Below the pieces are notes generated by a model, which worked only from the letters and a program-made list of their open reading frames with translations, did not search any database and was not told the origin of the DNA. Made by a program: the position numbers and the translations under genes. 64,000 nucleotides of DNA from Acidobacteriota bacterium (lineage in GTDB: Bacteria > Acidobacteriota > Blastocatellia > Pyrinomonadales > Pyrinomonadaceae), in assembly GCA_019639175.1 (NCBI GenBank), contig JAHBSK010000003.1, positions 434,001 through 498,000 of the forward strand, written 5' to 3'. Below, one piece after another: positions 45,233 to 54,558 of this stretch; positions within the stretch are counted from its first letter, which is position 1; the number at the start of each line of letters is the position of its first letter.

Positions 45233-45804
45233 CTGAAAACCTCGTCAGGCGTTATCGTGGCGTCAAGCCGGACATCATTATCACCCGCATCATCAATTTT
45301 TTCCACAGGTGGAAAAATGCTGATGCCTATTTTAATGCAATCTTTCCGTGTGTTTGACAAGAACTGGTCATAAACCCCCTTTCCATATCCTACACGATGT
45401 CCCGAACGGTCAAAACACAACAGCGGCACCAGCACCAGGTCAAATTGTTCCGGCTCGGCAACTTCTTTTCCTATTGGCTCACGTATGCCCCATTTGTTTT
45501 CCGACCATTCTGTTTCGCCGTCAAATCGTATGCTCTCGATGCTGTTTGCGGCAAGGTCGCTTTTCGGCGCATAGGTTGCAATGGCGGGCCATTCGCGCCA
45601 GACGCGGTAATAGATGTTTGATGTGTCCGGTTCGTTGAATTTGGCAATGCGGATAAATGTGTGAAACTTTTTTACGTTCGCAAGATCAGCTTCTTCAAAA
45701 AATCTCTCGGCAATGTGTTTGCTCGCTGCCGCGACCTCCGCAAGCGAAAGCTCGCCGCGTTTTTTGAGATAGATTTTGCGAAGCTCGGCTTTGTTCACTT
45801 CCAT
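45223..45804 (-). CDS. fthC: 5-formyltetrahydrofolate cyclo-ligase
   Basis: This is a 193-residue enzyme converting 5-formyl-THF to 5,10-methenyl-THF with ATP. The N-terminal KAELRKIYLKKRGELS and the C-terminal FDLVLVPLLCFDRSGHRVGYGKGVYDQFL motif (substrate and Mg-ATP binding) are clear. It sits between mnmA (6-bp gap) and crcB (10-bp overlap), so all three are co-transcribed. Confidence 0.93.
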   Translation of the reverse strand: MEVNKAELRKIYLKKRGELSLAEVAAASKHIAERFFEEADLANVKKFHTFIRIAKFNEPDTSNIYYRVWREWPAIATYAPKSDLAANSIESIRFDGETEWSENKWGIREPIGKEVAEPEQFDLVLVPLLCFDRSGHRVGYGKGVYDQFLSNTRKDCIKIGISIFPPVEKIDDAGDNDVRLDATITPDEVFRWQ

Positions 45805-45810
45805 CTAATA

Positions 45811-46926
45811 TCATTTGGTGTCGCGCACTATCCAACCGCCGCCGACAACCTCTTCGCCGTTGTAGAAAATGGTTGCCTGGCCTGGTGTTATTGCCCGCTG
45901 CGGTTCGTCAAAAACAATGCGGGCGTGTGCCTCCGGCAAAGGGTAAATGGTCGCCGGTGTCGGGTCGTGGCGATAGCGCACCTTTACCTCGGCGCGAACA
46001 GGCTCATCGGGCGTATTAAAAGCTATCCAATTGACGCCTTTGGCGACAAAGCCCTCGGTGTCAAGCTCATCCGCTTCACCGACGATGATCCGGTTTTTGG
46101 CGCGTTCTATCTGGACGACATACAGCGGCTTTTCGTGTGCGATGCCGAGGCCTTTTCGCTGGCCGATCGTGTAGCGGTGTATTCCGGTGTGAGATCCCAG
46201 AACGTCGCCTGCGGTGTTTACTATCTCGCCGCCCTCAGGTATCTCGCCCTCACGGCCTTCATGCTCAAGAAAGCGGTCGATGAACGCCGAATAATCGCCG
46301 TCCGGCACAAAGCATATTTCCTGCGATTCCTGCTTTTCGGCGGTGTAAAGATTGGCGGTGCGGGCGATGTCGCGGACATCGTCCTTCATCATTTCACCGA
46401 GCGGAAAATAGGCACGCGAAAGCTGATCCTGCGTCAGTTCCCAAAGGAAATAGCTCTGATCCTTCCAATGATTTCGCCCGCGAAACAGACGATAACGGTT
46501 CGCCTCTTCATCATATTCAACGCGGGCATAATGTCCGGTCGCGACCTTGTCGCAGCCAAGAGAAACCGCCATTCGGTCAAGCGATGCAAACTTCAAACGC
46601 GAATTGCACGCAACGCACGGTATCGGCGTTTCGCCCGACAAATAGCTCTGAATGAACGGCTCGACCACCGCGCGGTCAAAATCCTTTTCGAGATTCAGGA
46701 CATAGAACGGAAAACCAAGCGAATCGGCAACACGCCGAGCGTCATAAACGTCGTCCAAAGAGCAGCAGCGTGAAGGCAAAGGATCGCCGTTCTCGTCAAC
46801 ATTCACCATCCGCCGCTGATCCCACAGCTGCATCGTAAAGCCGACAAGCTCGTGTCCCTGCTCCTTTAATAATGCAGCCGCCGCCGAAGAATCGACGCCG
46901 CCGCTCATTGCAACCGCTATCTTCAT
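45811..46926 (-). CDS. mnmA: tRNA-specific 2-thiouridylase MnmA
   Basis: This is a 371-residue PP-loop enzyme making 2-thiouridine-34. The [12 protein letters not shown] loop, the catalytic cysteines in [12 protein letters not shown] and [12 protein letters not shown], and [14 protein letters not shown] are all present. The ATG at 46926 gives the canonical [10 protein letters not shown] start; a TTG two codons upstream is in frame. It follows the SGNH hydrolase gene by 28 bp on the minus strand. Confidence 0.95.
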   Translation of the reverse strand: MKIAVAMSGGVDSSAAAALLKEQGHELVGFTMQLWDQRRMVNVDENGDPLPSRCCSLDDVYDARRVADSLGFPFYVLNLEKDFDRAVVEPFIQSYLSGETPIPCVACNSRLKFASLDRMAVSLGCDKVATGHYARVEYDEEANRYRLFRGRNHWKDQSYFLWELTQDQLSRAYFPLGEMMKDDVRDIARTANLYTAEKQESQEICFVPDGDYSAFIDRFLEHEGREGEIPEGGEIVNTAGDVLGSHTGIHRYTIGQRKGLGIAHEKPLYVVQIERAKNRIIVGEADELDTEGFVAKGVNWIAFNTPDEPVRAEVKVRYRHDPTPATIYPLPEAHARIVFDEPQRAITPGQATIFYNGEEVVGGGWIVRDTK

Positions 46927-46954
46927 AACCAAGGTTTAGAGTATAACGGTTTGG

Positions 46955-48076
46955 TTAAAGGTTGGAAACTTCTTTTGCAAGTAAGGGCAGCAGGGCGTGT
47001 TTGACGGCGTCGGCGATAGCGGCGGAGCCTTTCTCGTTCGGGTGTCCGATGCTTGCCAGTTCGCAGACGCGTGTCCTGTATTTAAGGTCGGTGTCACGGC
47101 GAAGTTCGGACAGAGCAGGACGGCATTCCTCACCGCGCACCTCACGGAGCGGATCGGCAGCGCGTCCCTTTTTCGCCACCTTGAAAAGGTAAGAATCCTT
47201 TGTCCCATAAGCATTCTTTTCCGCAAACGGCGGAACCACCAATATGGCCGTCTCGGAACCTGTGCTTTCATTTAGTACATCGACCGCCCTGCCAAGTTCG
47301 GCGGTCGATCCTTCGGCCCATATCCTTGAACGCTTTATCATCTTTCCGCGAAACCGTCGCCACAGAATGCGCTTTGCCGGATTGTTGAGGAGCGGCTTTG
47401 TCCAGCCGGGCCAGTTGTAAAGCTCCAGAACGTCGTTGACGATGCGTTTCATCGGCGTATGTTTGGTGATGATCGGATAGTAGCCGATGACGACGATCCT
47501 GGCGTTGGGAAAAGCGTCGTGGGTCTCTGCCAAAAGCGGAGACATGTGGCCGAAGCAGTATTTCCTGATGTCCTCGCTCAGCTTTTCATTGTCCTGAAAA
47601 GGGTTCAGGATATTTGAAACGCCGACTTCGGGAATTCCGCCTGACAACATTATTAACTGCACGTCCTCGGGCCGTTCATACGCCTTGCGGGCTTGAGCAA
47701 GCTGTGCGTTGATGACGGGAAAGGACACGTTTATTTCCGGATGAAGGTTTTCATTTGGATCGCGTTCGGCGCCGAGAAGGGCTTTTTCCTCCCTGCTGTC
47801 AAGTTGTATCGTCGATCCGGAATGAGCAAAGATGTTCAGATTTATCGAACGCCTGCCCGCAAAGACCTCGTCGCGTAGCCACGTTTTTGTCAACCGGTAG
47901 AATTTCTGCTCTTCCTGCAATCCCTGTCCCCAAACAAGCGAATCGCCAAGCACCAAAAATTCAAAAGGCGCCAGCTCATTAACATTGCCAAAGAGAAAAT
48001 AAGGCCGCGAACACACGGCCGCACCGGCCAACGCACCTATACCCAACAGGAAATCTCTTCTGGAAACATTCTTCAT
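46955..48076 (-). CDS. Tat-exported SGNH/GDSL hydrolase
   Basis: This is a 373-residue hydrolase with a Tat signal (SRRDFLLGIGALAGAAVC, residues 5-22). Block I GDS appears in LVLGDSLVWGQG and the catalytic His in IGHPNEKGSAAIADAV. The Gly and Asn blocks are plausible in SGGIPEVGVSN. SGNH enzymes hydrolyse esters of lipids or polysaccharides; export implies an envelope or extracellular substrate. It is the first gene of the operon with mnmA-fthC-crcB. Confidence 0.85.
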   Translation of the reverse strand: MKNVSRRDFLLGIGALAGAAVCSRPYFLFGNVNELAPFEFLVLGDSLVWGQGLQEEQKFYRLTKTWLRDEVFAGRRSINLNIFAHSGSTIQLDSREEKALLGAERDPNENLHPEINVSFPVINAQLAQARKAYERPEDVQLIMLSGGIPEVGVSNILNPFQDNEKLSEDIRKYCFGHMSPLLAETHDAFPNARIVVIGYYPIITKHTPMKRIVNDVLELYNWPGWTKPLLNNPAKRILWRRFRGKMIKRSRIWAEGSTAELGRAVDVLNESTGSETAILVVPPFAEKNAYGTKDSYLFKVAKKGRAADPLREVRGEECRPALSELRRDTDLKYRTRVCELASIGHPNEKGSAAIADAVKHALLPLLAKEVSNL

Positions 48077-48543
48077 TAGCAGTCGTTAGCTCCGACGGTC
48101 CGGGAACCGCCTTTATTTAGATAATATTGCTGAAAGGGTGTTGAAAATCACGTCCTGTGACAGTTTCATCAAGCGTCACATGTATTTATGTTGCTTTTTC
48201 CGCATGGGAAGATGCATAAAAAAGCAGCCGTTCACAGCCACTTTACAACCGGCATATTTGCTTTGGCAACCTAAAAAAGCGACTGAACTGCAAACATCAC
48301 CTTGAAACAAGCAGGACAACGAGCCTATATATCGTAAGAAAATAATTTGAACTTTTTCTGAACAGGCTCCGTAACACTTCCTTTGAATTTGATAGTGTGT
48401 TAGGTTTCATAAAATGAAGATCACGGTCCTTGCCTAAATAAGCCGCCCCGTAATATCCGTTTTTGCCGCGCTCAGCCGCCGCATGCGGATGCCTTTGGCA
48501 CTTCCCTCTGTGCCATGTTCTTTTTCTATTTATAGGTTTTTAT
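48077..48543. other. Divergent promoter region without genes
   Basis: This 467-bp spacer lies between divergent SGNH and MATE genes. I find no gene in it. Short hairpins include GTGAC/GTCAC (about 48158-48180) and GGCAC/GTGCC (about 48498-48515). An AT-rich TATTTATAG lies about 10 bp before the MATE start and may be a -10 region. Confidence 0.4.
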
Positions 48544-49974
48544 ATGTCTTTCAATAATGTAAGTCCGTCCGTTGAGGCGGTCAAAAAAGACACTTTCTTT
48601 TCTGTGCTGCGCGAGGCTCTGGCCGGAACCGAACGTGATTTTACTAAAGGGTCGATCCCTCTTGCACTGACAATATTGGCAATCCCGATGATCCTTGAGA
48701 TGTCGATGGAGGCCCTTTTTGCCATTGTCGATACGTTCTTTGTGGCAAAGCTCGGCGCGGCCGCCGTTGCCGTGGTCGGTTTGACCGAATCCGTCCTTGC
48801 ATTGGTATATGCGGTCGCGATGGGCCTTAGCATCGGAGCAACTGCAACCGTTTCGCGGCGGTTTGGTGAAAAGGACTTCGACGGGGCCGCTCGTGCCGCG
48901 ACACACGTGGTCTATCTGGGATTCGTCGTTTCTTTGGTGATGGGTGTTATCGGTGTGGTGTTTGCCGGGGATATCTATCGTCTGCTCGGCGCTGGGGAAG
49001 ATGTTCTAGCCATTGGTTTGCCATTCATGCAGATAATGTTCGGAACGAGCGCTGTCATCGTTTTCCTGTTCCTGCTGAACGGGATCTTTCGCGGGGTAGG
49101 TGATGCCGCCATTGCGCTTCGTGTGCTGGTCGTTGCTAACGGATTGAACATCGTTCTGGATCCGCTGCTGATATTCGGCATTGCCTTTTTTCCGGAAATG
49201 GGTGTCACCGGTGCGGCGGTCGCGACCGTGATAGGACGCGCGGCAGGTGTCGTTTACGCAGGCTGGGCATTGTTTGGCCGCAGTATCGGAAGGCTTCAGG
49301 TCCGCGCCGAACACTGGAAACTTGACACCGGCCTGCTTTGGAGCATCTCAAGGCTTTCGGGAACCGGTGTGCTTCAACTATTGGTTACAACTGCCACCTG
49401 GAGCGTATTGGTAACTATCGTCGCGGTCTTTGGCAGCGTCGCCATCGCGGGTTATCAGATCGGGCTGCGCATCTTTGTATTTTTGCTGTTACCGGTCGTT
49501 GGGCTTGCAAATGCGGCAGCCGCACTGGTAGGTCAGAATCTCGGAGCCGGACAGCCTGAAAGAGCTGAACGTTCGGTTTGGATAGCGGGCGGATCGGCTG
49601 CGGCCATTCTCGGATCGCTCGGCATCTTTTTTGTGCTTTTCTCTAACCTGTTGGTCAGTCTGTTCACGACAGATCCGGAAGTGGCGCGTTACGGCAGCGA
49701 CTGCCTAAGAATAATCGGCTACGGTTATGCATTCTATGGCCTGGCAATAGTTACCGAAAGCGCATTTAACGGAGCCGGTGATCCGTGGACACCGACATAC
49801 ATCAATGCGATCGTTCTGTGGCTGATCGAAATTCCGCTGGCATACGTGTTGGCAAACAGCTATGACGTTGGCCCGCAAGGCGTGTTTTGGGCGATAACCA
49901 TTTCGTTCTCCATCTGGACGGTCGTTGCGGTTGCGCTTTTCAAACGCGGTAAATGGAAGCTGAAGGTTGTGTAA
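48544..49974 (+). CDS. MATE-family multidrug/cation exporter
   Basis: This is a 476-residue twelve-helix exporter with two MATE repeats. Clear family text includes AIPMILEMSMEALFAIVDTFFVAKLG, GANAAAALVGQNLGAGQPERAERSV-like text in the second half and a long C-terminal helix. It uses Na+ or H+ gradients to expel cationic drugs or metabolites. The ATG at 48544 opens with a soluble MSFNNVSPS head; an in-frame extension to 48463 is Cys-rich and not family-like. Confidence 0.92.
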   Translation: MSFNNVSPSVEAVKKDTFFSVLREALAGTERDFTKGSIPLALTILAIPMILEMSMEALFAIVDTFFVAKLGAAAVAVVGLTESVLALVYAVAMGLSIGATATVSRRFGEKDFDGAARAATHVVYLGFVVSLVMGVIGVVFAGDIYRLLGAGEDVLAIGLPFMQIMFGTSAVIVFLFLLNGIFRGVGDAAIALRVLVVANGLNIVLDPLLIFGIAFFPEMGVTGAAVATVIGRAAGVVYAGWALFGRSIGRLQVRAEHWKLDTGLLWSISRLSGTGVLQLLVTTATWSVLVTIVAVFGSVAIAGYQIGLRIFVFLLLPVVGLANAAAALVGQNLGAGQPERAERSVWIAGGSAAAILGSLGIFFVLFSNLLVSLFTTDPEVARYGSDCLRIIGYGYAFYGLAIVTESAFNGAGDPWTPTYINAIVLWLIEIPLAYVLANSYDVGPQGVFWAITISFSIWTVVAVALFKRGKWKLKVV

Positions 49975-49982
49975 CGGTTAGC

Positions 49983-50078
49983 GGTCTTTGGTCTTCGGTT
50001 CTCGGCCTTACGGCTTTTTAATTGTAGGTTGTTATTTGCTGTGCAAAGACCGAAGGCCAAAGTCCAAAAACCGCAACC
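49983..50078. repeat. Heptad-repeat quasi-palindrome, MATE-aat spacer
   Basis: The left arm (49983-50017) comprises five 7-bp units (GGTCTTT, GGTCTTC, and so on). The right arm (50044-50078) comprises five (CAAAGAC, CGAAGGC, CAAAGTC, CAAAAAC, CGCAACC). The arms are imperfect reverse complements. It ends 20 bp before the aat start and is the clearest example of the class. Confidence 0.9.
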
Positions 50079-50097
50079 TTTGCTGTAAAATTTACAT

Positions 50098-50781
50098 GTG
50101 AGCTTTCCTAATCCTCAAGATCACGACTTTCCCGAATGGCTGCCGTATGGCGATCTTTTTTATTACGCGCGCGACGTGGTCTCGTTCGGTGATCAGTTGA
50201 CACCCGAAAATCTGAGAGAGGCTTATCGGAAAGGCATTTTTCCATGGCACATCAACGGCATTCCGCTGCCGTGGTATTGCCCCGAAAAACGGGCGATCCT
50301 GGAATTTGCCGATCTTAATATTCCCCGAAGCCTTGCACGGGAAAAGCGAAAAGGCCTCTTTCGCTTTACCATAGATGAAGATTTTCGGCGTGTAATGGAA
50401 GAGTGTTCGATGGCGGCACGAACCGGACAAAAAGGAACGTGGATAACACCGGCTTTCATCGAAACCTACACCGAGCTTCACGAAAGGGGCATGGCCCACA
50501 GCGTCGAAACGTGGGATGAGAACGACAACCTTGTCGGCGGATTATACGGTGTGGATGCCGGCGGCGTTTTCTGCGGCGAATCCATGTTCTACAAACAACC
50601 CAACGCCTCAAAACTCGCATTGCTTTTCCTGATCGATCATCTGCAAGCGCGCGGCTCAACATGGCTTGATGCACAGGTCATGACGCCGCATATCAAAGCT
50701 CTCGGCGCAAAGGAAGTTTCACGCGATGATTTCCTGCAAAAGCTGTGTGAGACACAACGAAACATCTTTAAGCTTTTTTAA
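50098..50781 (+). CDS. aat: Leucyl/phenylalanyl-tRNA-protein transferase
   Basis: This 227-residue N-end-rule enzyme adds Leu or Phe to proteins with N-terminal Lys/Arg. Diagnostic text is ENLREAYRKGIFPWHI, the central LVGGLYGVDAGGVFCGESMF and LDAQVMTPHIKALGAKEVSRDDF. The start is a GTG at 50098; TAAAAT (50086-50091) lies 6 nt upstream and there is no ribosome-binding site, so the mRNA is probably leaderless. Clp adaptor genes are not nearby. Confidence 0.95.
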   Translation: MSFPNPQDHDFPEWLPYGDLFYYARDVVSFGDQLTPENLREAYRKGIFPWHINGIPLPWYCPEKRAILEFADLNIPRSLAREKRKGLFRFTIDEDFRRVMEECSMAARTGQKGTWITPAFIETYTELHERGMAHSVETWDENDNLVGGLYGVDAGGVFCGESMFYKQPNASKLALLFLIDHLQARGSTWLDAQVMTPHIKALGAKEVSRDDFLQKLCETQRNIFKLF

Positions 50782-50788
50782 CCTATTG

Positions 50789-51166
50789 TCAGGCGTCACT
50801 TGCCGAGGGAGTTTTCAGATAACTGATGAAAAAGAGTATGCCGAGGATAGCATCGACCATTCCCGCTCCGAACATCTCAAGCGAAAGCCCGGACACGTAA
50901 AACAGAATCGCGACCGGTATGGCAAACGAGAACTTTTCTACCACAGACGCCAGCATCAACAACCTGTATCTGACCGGATCGGACGCGATGATAAGAAAGA
51001 CGAGCTGAAACGCCACCGCCACGCCAATGAAACCATAGAAATACTCCGAATGTGTAACGGCAGGCGGGTTGTCGCGCCCGACCTTTTCAATAAGAAAATA
51101 TTGCGGCAGCAGGGCGAGCGATCCGTAAATGCCCGCGATCAAAAATGTGTAGCGTGCGAATTTCAT
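50789..51166 (-). CDS. Small polytopic membrane protein
   Basis: This is a 125-residue protein with four hydrophobic helices and short loops (ARYTFLIAGIYGSLALLPQYFL at the N terminus). I do not recognise a named family with certainty. It is convergent with aat and only 7 bp from it. Function is unknown. Confidence 0.7.
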   Translation of the reverse strand: MKFARYTFLIAGIYGSLALLPQYFLIEKVGRDNPPAVTHSEYFYGFIGVAVAFQLVFLIIASDPVRYRLLMLASVVEKFSFAIPVAILFYVSGLSLEMFGAGMVDAILGILFFISYLKTPSASDA

Positions 51167-51260
51167 ATCCCATCAAACAACGCGTAATTTCAAATTATCA
51201 AGTATCATAGCTTTTAAGCCTTTTCAACTATCTTAGACTCGAACACCTTTGGATATTTAA

Positions 51261-52310
51261 ATGAAAAAAACTTTTCTTCTTTACGGAGCTAATGGCTACA
51301 CCGGTGAATTGATCACGCGGTATGCAGCCGAGCGCGGGCTGCGGCCGGTGATCGCGGGAAGGAACGCCGAGGCGATCAAGGCACTGGCCGAAAAGCATGG
51401 CCTTGAATATCGCATATTTTCGCTGGATGAAACTGAAAAACTTGATACGGCTTTGCGGGAAGTTGAAGTGGTGCTGCATTGCGCCGGGCCGTTTTCGCTG
51501 ACAAGCAGGCCGATGCTTGAAGCGTGTCTTCGCAATCGAAAACACTACATGGATATCACCGGCGAGATAGCGGTGTTTGAGGCTTGTGCGGCACTGGATG
51601 AAAAGGCAAAAGCTGCCGGGATCATGATAATGCCCGGCGTCGGTTTTGATGTCGTGCCGACCGATTGCCTTGCTCTCCATCTAAAGAACCGCCTTCCGTC
51701 GGCGACGCATCTCAGCCTGGCGTTCTACGGCAAAGGCCGCATCTCGCACGGCACTCAGGCAACAATGACGATGAACATCGGCAAAGGCGGAGCTATCAGA
51801 GAGAACGGAAAAATAACTCCGGTTCCCGCTACGTGGAAAACGCAAGAGATCGATTTCGGTGATGAAAAGAAACAAGCGACGACGATTCCCTGGGGCGATG
51901 TCGCGACCGCGTATTATTCGACCGGCATTCCCAATATTGAGGTCTTTACGGTGATTCCGCCGTCCAATCTCAGGCTGCTGAAACTGAGCCGTTATCTGGG
52001 CTGGCTGCTTGCCGCCTCGCCCGTGCAAAAATATCTGCAAAGCAAGATCCCGCCCGGCGGGCCTTCGGACAAAGAGCGTGAAAGAAGCAAAACGCTCCTA
52101 TGGGGCAGGGCAAGTGATGCGGAGGGCCGGACGGTCGAATCGCGTCTGCAAACTCCGGAAGGTTATACGCTGACCGCCCTTGCCGCGCTCACTATCACAC
52201 GGAAAATTCTTGACGGCAATTTCACAACCGGCTTTCAAACACCGGCAAGAAGCTACGGAGCCGACCTGATCCTTGAAATTGAGGGAACCGTCAGAACAGA
52301 TGTCGCGTAA
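51261..52310 (+). CDS. Saccharopine dehydrogenase / trans-acting enoyl reductase family oxidoreductase
   Basis: This is a 349-residue oxidoreductase. The dinucleotide-binding GANGYTGELI (residues 9-18) begins a Rossmann fold, followed by VVLHCAGPF and the YMDITGE segment. Relatives include trans-acting enoyl reductases of Mycobacterium and saccharopine dehydrogenase-like proteins, so substrate is not fixed. It precedes a FadR-type regulator gene by 70 bp and may be in the same transcription unit as the sugar-acid genes. Confidence 0.85.
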   Translation: MKKTFLLYGANGYTGELITRYAAERGLRPVIAGRNAEAIKALAEKHGLEYRIFSLDETEKLDTALREVEVVLHCAGPFSLTSRPMLEACLRNRKHYMDITGEIAVFEACAALDEKAKAAGIMIMPGVGFDVVPTDCLALHLKNRLPSATHLSLAFYGKGRISHGTQATMTMNIGKGGAIRENGKITPVPATWKTQEIDFGDEKKQATTIPWGDVATAYYSTGIPNIEVFTVIPPSNLRLLKLSRYLGWLLAASPVQKYLQSKIPPGGPSDKERERSKTLLWGRASDAEGRTVESRLQTPEGYTLTALAALTITRKILDGNFTTGFQTPARSYGADLILEIEGTVRTDVA

Positions 52311-52380
52311 AACCGGCAAATTTTCCGATCAATGCTTTATTTCGACAAACCTCGGTGAAAGGGATAAAATACAGGCATCA

Positions 52381-53103
52381 ATGCCTGAGAAACTGTCTGC
52401 GGTTTTTAACGATCTCGATAGCAAAAAGGTCGGTTCGTCCGTCGAGGATGTCGCCGAACGCCTTATGGATATGATCTACAAAGGCGGGCTGGGCGCCGGC
52501 GACAGGCTGCCGCCTGAGCGCGACCTGGCAAAGACGCTTGGCGTCAGCAGGCCGACCTTGCGCGCCGGCATCCGATCTTTGTCCACCATCGGCATACTGC
52601 GTTCGCGACAGGGTGCCGGAACTTTTGTTGCGGCGAACAGCGAATCGCCAATGCTCGGCGGCCTTCCGCTCAGAATGTTTTTGGGCCTTCATGAATTTAC
52701 GACGGAGGAAATTTCCGAGGCGCGTATGATGCTTGAAGTGACCATCGTCGGGCTTGCGGCAGAACGGGCCGACAGCGAAAATCTAAAGATCATTTCAAAA
52801 GAGGCCGCCGGAATGTCCGCCTCGCTCAGCGATCAGAGCAAGTATGTAACGCACGAAATGAGATTTCATCAGGCCGTCGCCGCCGCGTCGCATAATCGTG
52901 TCCTGATCGCTTTGATGAATATGCTCCTGGCAATCGTTTATGGGTCAGACGACACGACACAGGGCGGTGAGGCAGATGCCGATCGGGAACGATCCGCCGA
53001 ACGCCATCAGCGTGTCTATCGCGCATTGCGCGGACATGACATTGAGGGCGCGCAAAATGCGATGCACGACCTGCTGGAAACACGGCACGGTAAAAAGGAA
53101 TAG
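52381..53103 (+). CDS. GntR-family (FadR/FCD) transcriptional regulator
   Basis: This is a 240-residue regulator. The N-terminal winged helix (residues about 20-85; LPPERDLAKTLGVSRPTLRAGIRSLSTIGILRSRQGAGTFV) is followed by an all-helical FCD domain, which binds a metal and a small carboxylate. FCD regulators often control hexuronate or gluconate catabolism, matching the KDG kinase and aldolase downstream. TAAAAT (52365-52370) ends 10 nt before the ATG. A longer frame from a TTG at 52273 overlaps the oxidoreductase and is rejected. Confidence 0.9.
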   Translation: MPEKLSAVFNDLDSKKVGSSVEDVAERLMDMIYKGGLGAGDRLPPERDLAKTLGVSRPTLRAGIRSLSTIGILRSRQGAGTFVAANSESPMLGGLPLRMFLGLHEFTTEEISEARMMLEVTIVGLAAERADSENLKIISKEAAGMSASLSDQSKYVTHEMRFHQAVAAASHNRVLIALMNMLLAIVYGSDDTTQGGEADADRERSAERHQRVYRALRGHDIEGAQNAMHDLLETRHGKKE

Positions 53104-53279
53104 CTACGCGGCAACACCTATTCCCTCAAACTTGTTTGGCGAACTTGAAGCGCAGGATCAGGAAAACCCTCTCCAGGAAAACAAAATTATCGGAACTTGC
53201 CCGGCACTGAACACTTCGGCTCTCTTTGTTTTGGTCAGCGGCGGCGGTTTCGTTGTAAGATGGTCACTTACGCATAAAT

Positions 53280-54482
53280 ATGAACGCGGGAACAACCTTG
53301 CAGTCCAGGATGCTCGAACTCGGAGATTCGTCACCGTCGAATAAACGCGGCCTTCTGCTTCGGCTTTTGCGGGCGGCCCAGCCCGTTTCCAGGACAGAGA
53401 TCGCCGAGCGGCTGAACATTGATAAAAGCACCGTGACGGAGGTTGTAAAACCGCTGTTGGATACGGGCATTCTGCGTGAGGAAAAGCTGCCGCCGGCAAA
53501 AGGACAGGGCCGCCGAAACAGAACGCTCTCATTTGCGGACGACAACTCGTACTTCATCGGCGTCAACCTCGGCGTAAGAAGAACGCAGGTCGGTATGACG
53601 ACCCTGAGCGGTCAGATCGTTGAAGAGGATGATTTTGAAACTCCCGGCACTCATGACATAGCTTTGCGAAAGGTCAAGAGATGCATTGACGAAATTCGCC
53701 AAAAGAACGCCGAACGCCGTCTGGAAGCGATAGGCATCAGCGTTCCGGGCATGACCGATCCCGAGCGAAGCGGACTTATCTTTGCTCCAAATCTGGATTG
53801 GCATAATGTGGAAATAGCGAAAGCTCTGGAACAGGGCGGCATAAGGGTCGTGGTCGAAAATGATTCGACCGCCGCCGCCATGTATGAAGCCCGTTTGAAG
53901 ATAAAAGACACAACCGACGGCCTGCTTTCAAATTTTATTCTGGTCAGGTCCGGAACCGGCATCGGCGTCGGGCTTGTGATCGGCAGCGAGGTCTATCGCG
54001 GCAGCGGAATAGGACGCGGCATCGCGGGCGAGTTCGGCCACATGACAATTGTGGCAGGCGGAAAGAAATGCGTCTGCGGCAACCGCGGCTGTTGGGAAAA
54101 ATACGGCTCTGCCGCAGCGGCGGCGTCACTGTATCTGGGAGATCGTCCTTTAAGACATAATGAAACGCTGCCCAGATTTGTTGAGATCGTGGCAAAGGCA
54201 GAGAATGGCGATAATCGCTCACGGCGAACGCTGGAGATGATCGGCGATTATCTAGGCATCGGCATCGCCAACGTGATAATGGGAATGGGCATTCCGCGCG
54301 TCATCGTCAGCGGACGGCTGGTTTACGGTTGGAAATACATCGAAACACCGCTGAAGGACGCGATAAATCGCAGCATCATCGGCAAGACCGGCGGCTGGTC
54401 GGTCGAACCGGGGGAACCTGCCGGAGCCGCTCTGGGCGGCGCTCTGGAAGTTGCGGTCGAGGATTTTCTTGCTCGTATCTGA
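53280..54482 (+). CDS. ROK-family regulator/kinase
   Basis: This is a 400-residue ROK protein. The N-terminal winged helix (residues about 20-75, RTEIAERLNIDKSTVTEVVKPLLDTG) marks it as a repressor. The ROK domain follows, with GISVPGMTD, VVENDSTAAAMYEA and the zinc motif CVCGNRGCWEKYGS. It may sense a sugar and repress nearby genes, or retain sugar kinase activity. It lies 76 bp before the KDG kinase gene. Confidence 0.9.
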   Translation: MNAGTTLQSRMLELGDSSPSNKRGLLLRLLRAAQPVSRTEIAERLNIDKSTVTEVVKPLLDTGILREEKLPPAKGQGRRNRTLSFADDNSYFIGVNLGVRRTQVGMTTLSGQIVEEDDFETPGTHDIALRKVKRCIDEIRQKNAERRLEAIGISVPGMTDPERSGLIFAPNLDWHNVEIAKALEQGGIRVVVENDSTAAAMYEARLKIKDTTDGLLSNFILVRSGTGIGVGLVIGSEVYRGSGIGRGIAGEFGHMTIVAGGKKCVCGNRGCWEKYGSAAAAASLYLGDRPLRHNETLPRFVEIVAKAENGDNRSRRTLEMIGDYLGIGIANVIMGMGIPRVIVSGRLVYGWKYIETPLKDAINRSIIGKTGGWSVEPGEPAGAALGGALEVAVEDFLARI

Positions 54483-54558
54483 TCCTTTTGCTTACGGTTG
54501 ACGAGGGCAGGATGTCACGTTAGATTTATAAAGTAAGAGTTATAAATATTCAGAAATT

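Noticed and set aside
45233..45300. Fluoride riboswitch upstream of crcB
   Set aside because: The sequence upstream of crcB is fthC coding sequence overlapping its start, and no riboswitch motif is visible.
48463..48543. N-terminal extension of the MATE exporter
   Set aside because: It is Cys- and His-rich, unlike any MATE N terminus, and includes a hairpin-containing promoter region.
29822..50078. Heptad arrays as CRISPR
   Set aside because: Units are only 7-9 bp, contiguous and degenerate, with no spacers and no cas genes.
52273..52380. N-terminal extension of the FCD regulator from a TTG
   Set aside because: It overlaps the preceding oxidoreductase gene and a -10-like element, and adds no family sequence. 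The ATG at 52381 fits the domain start.
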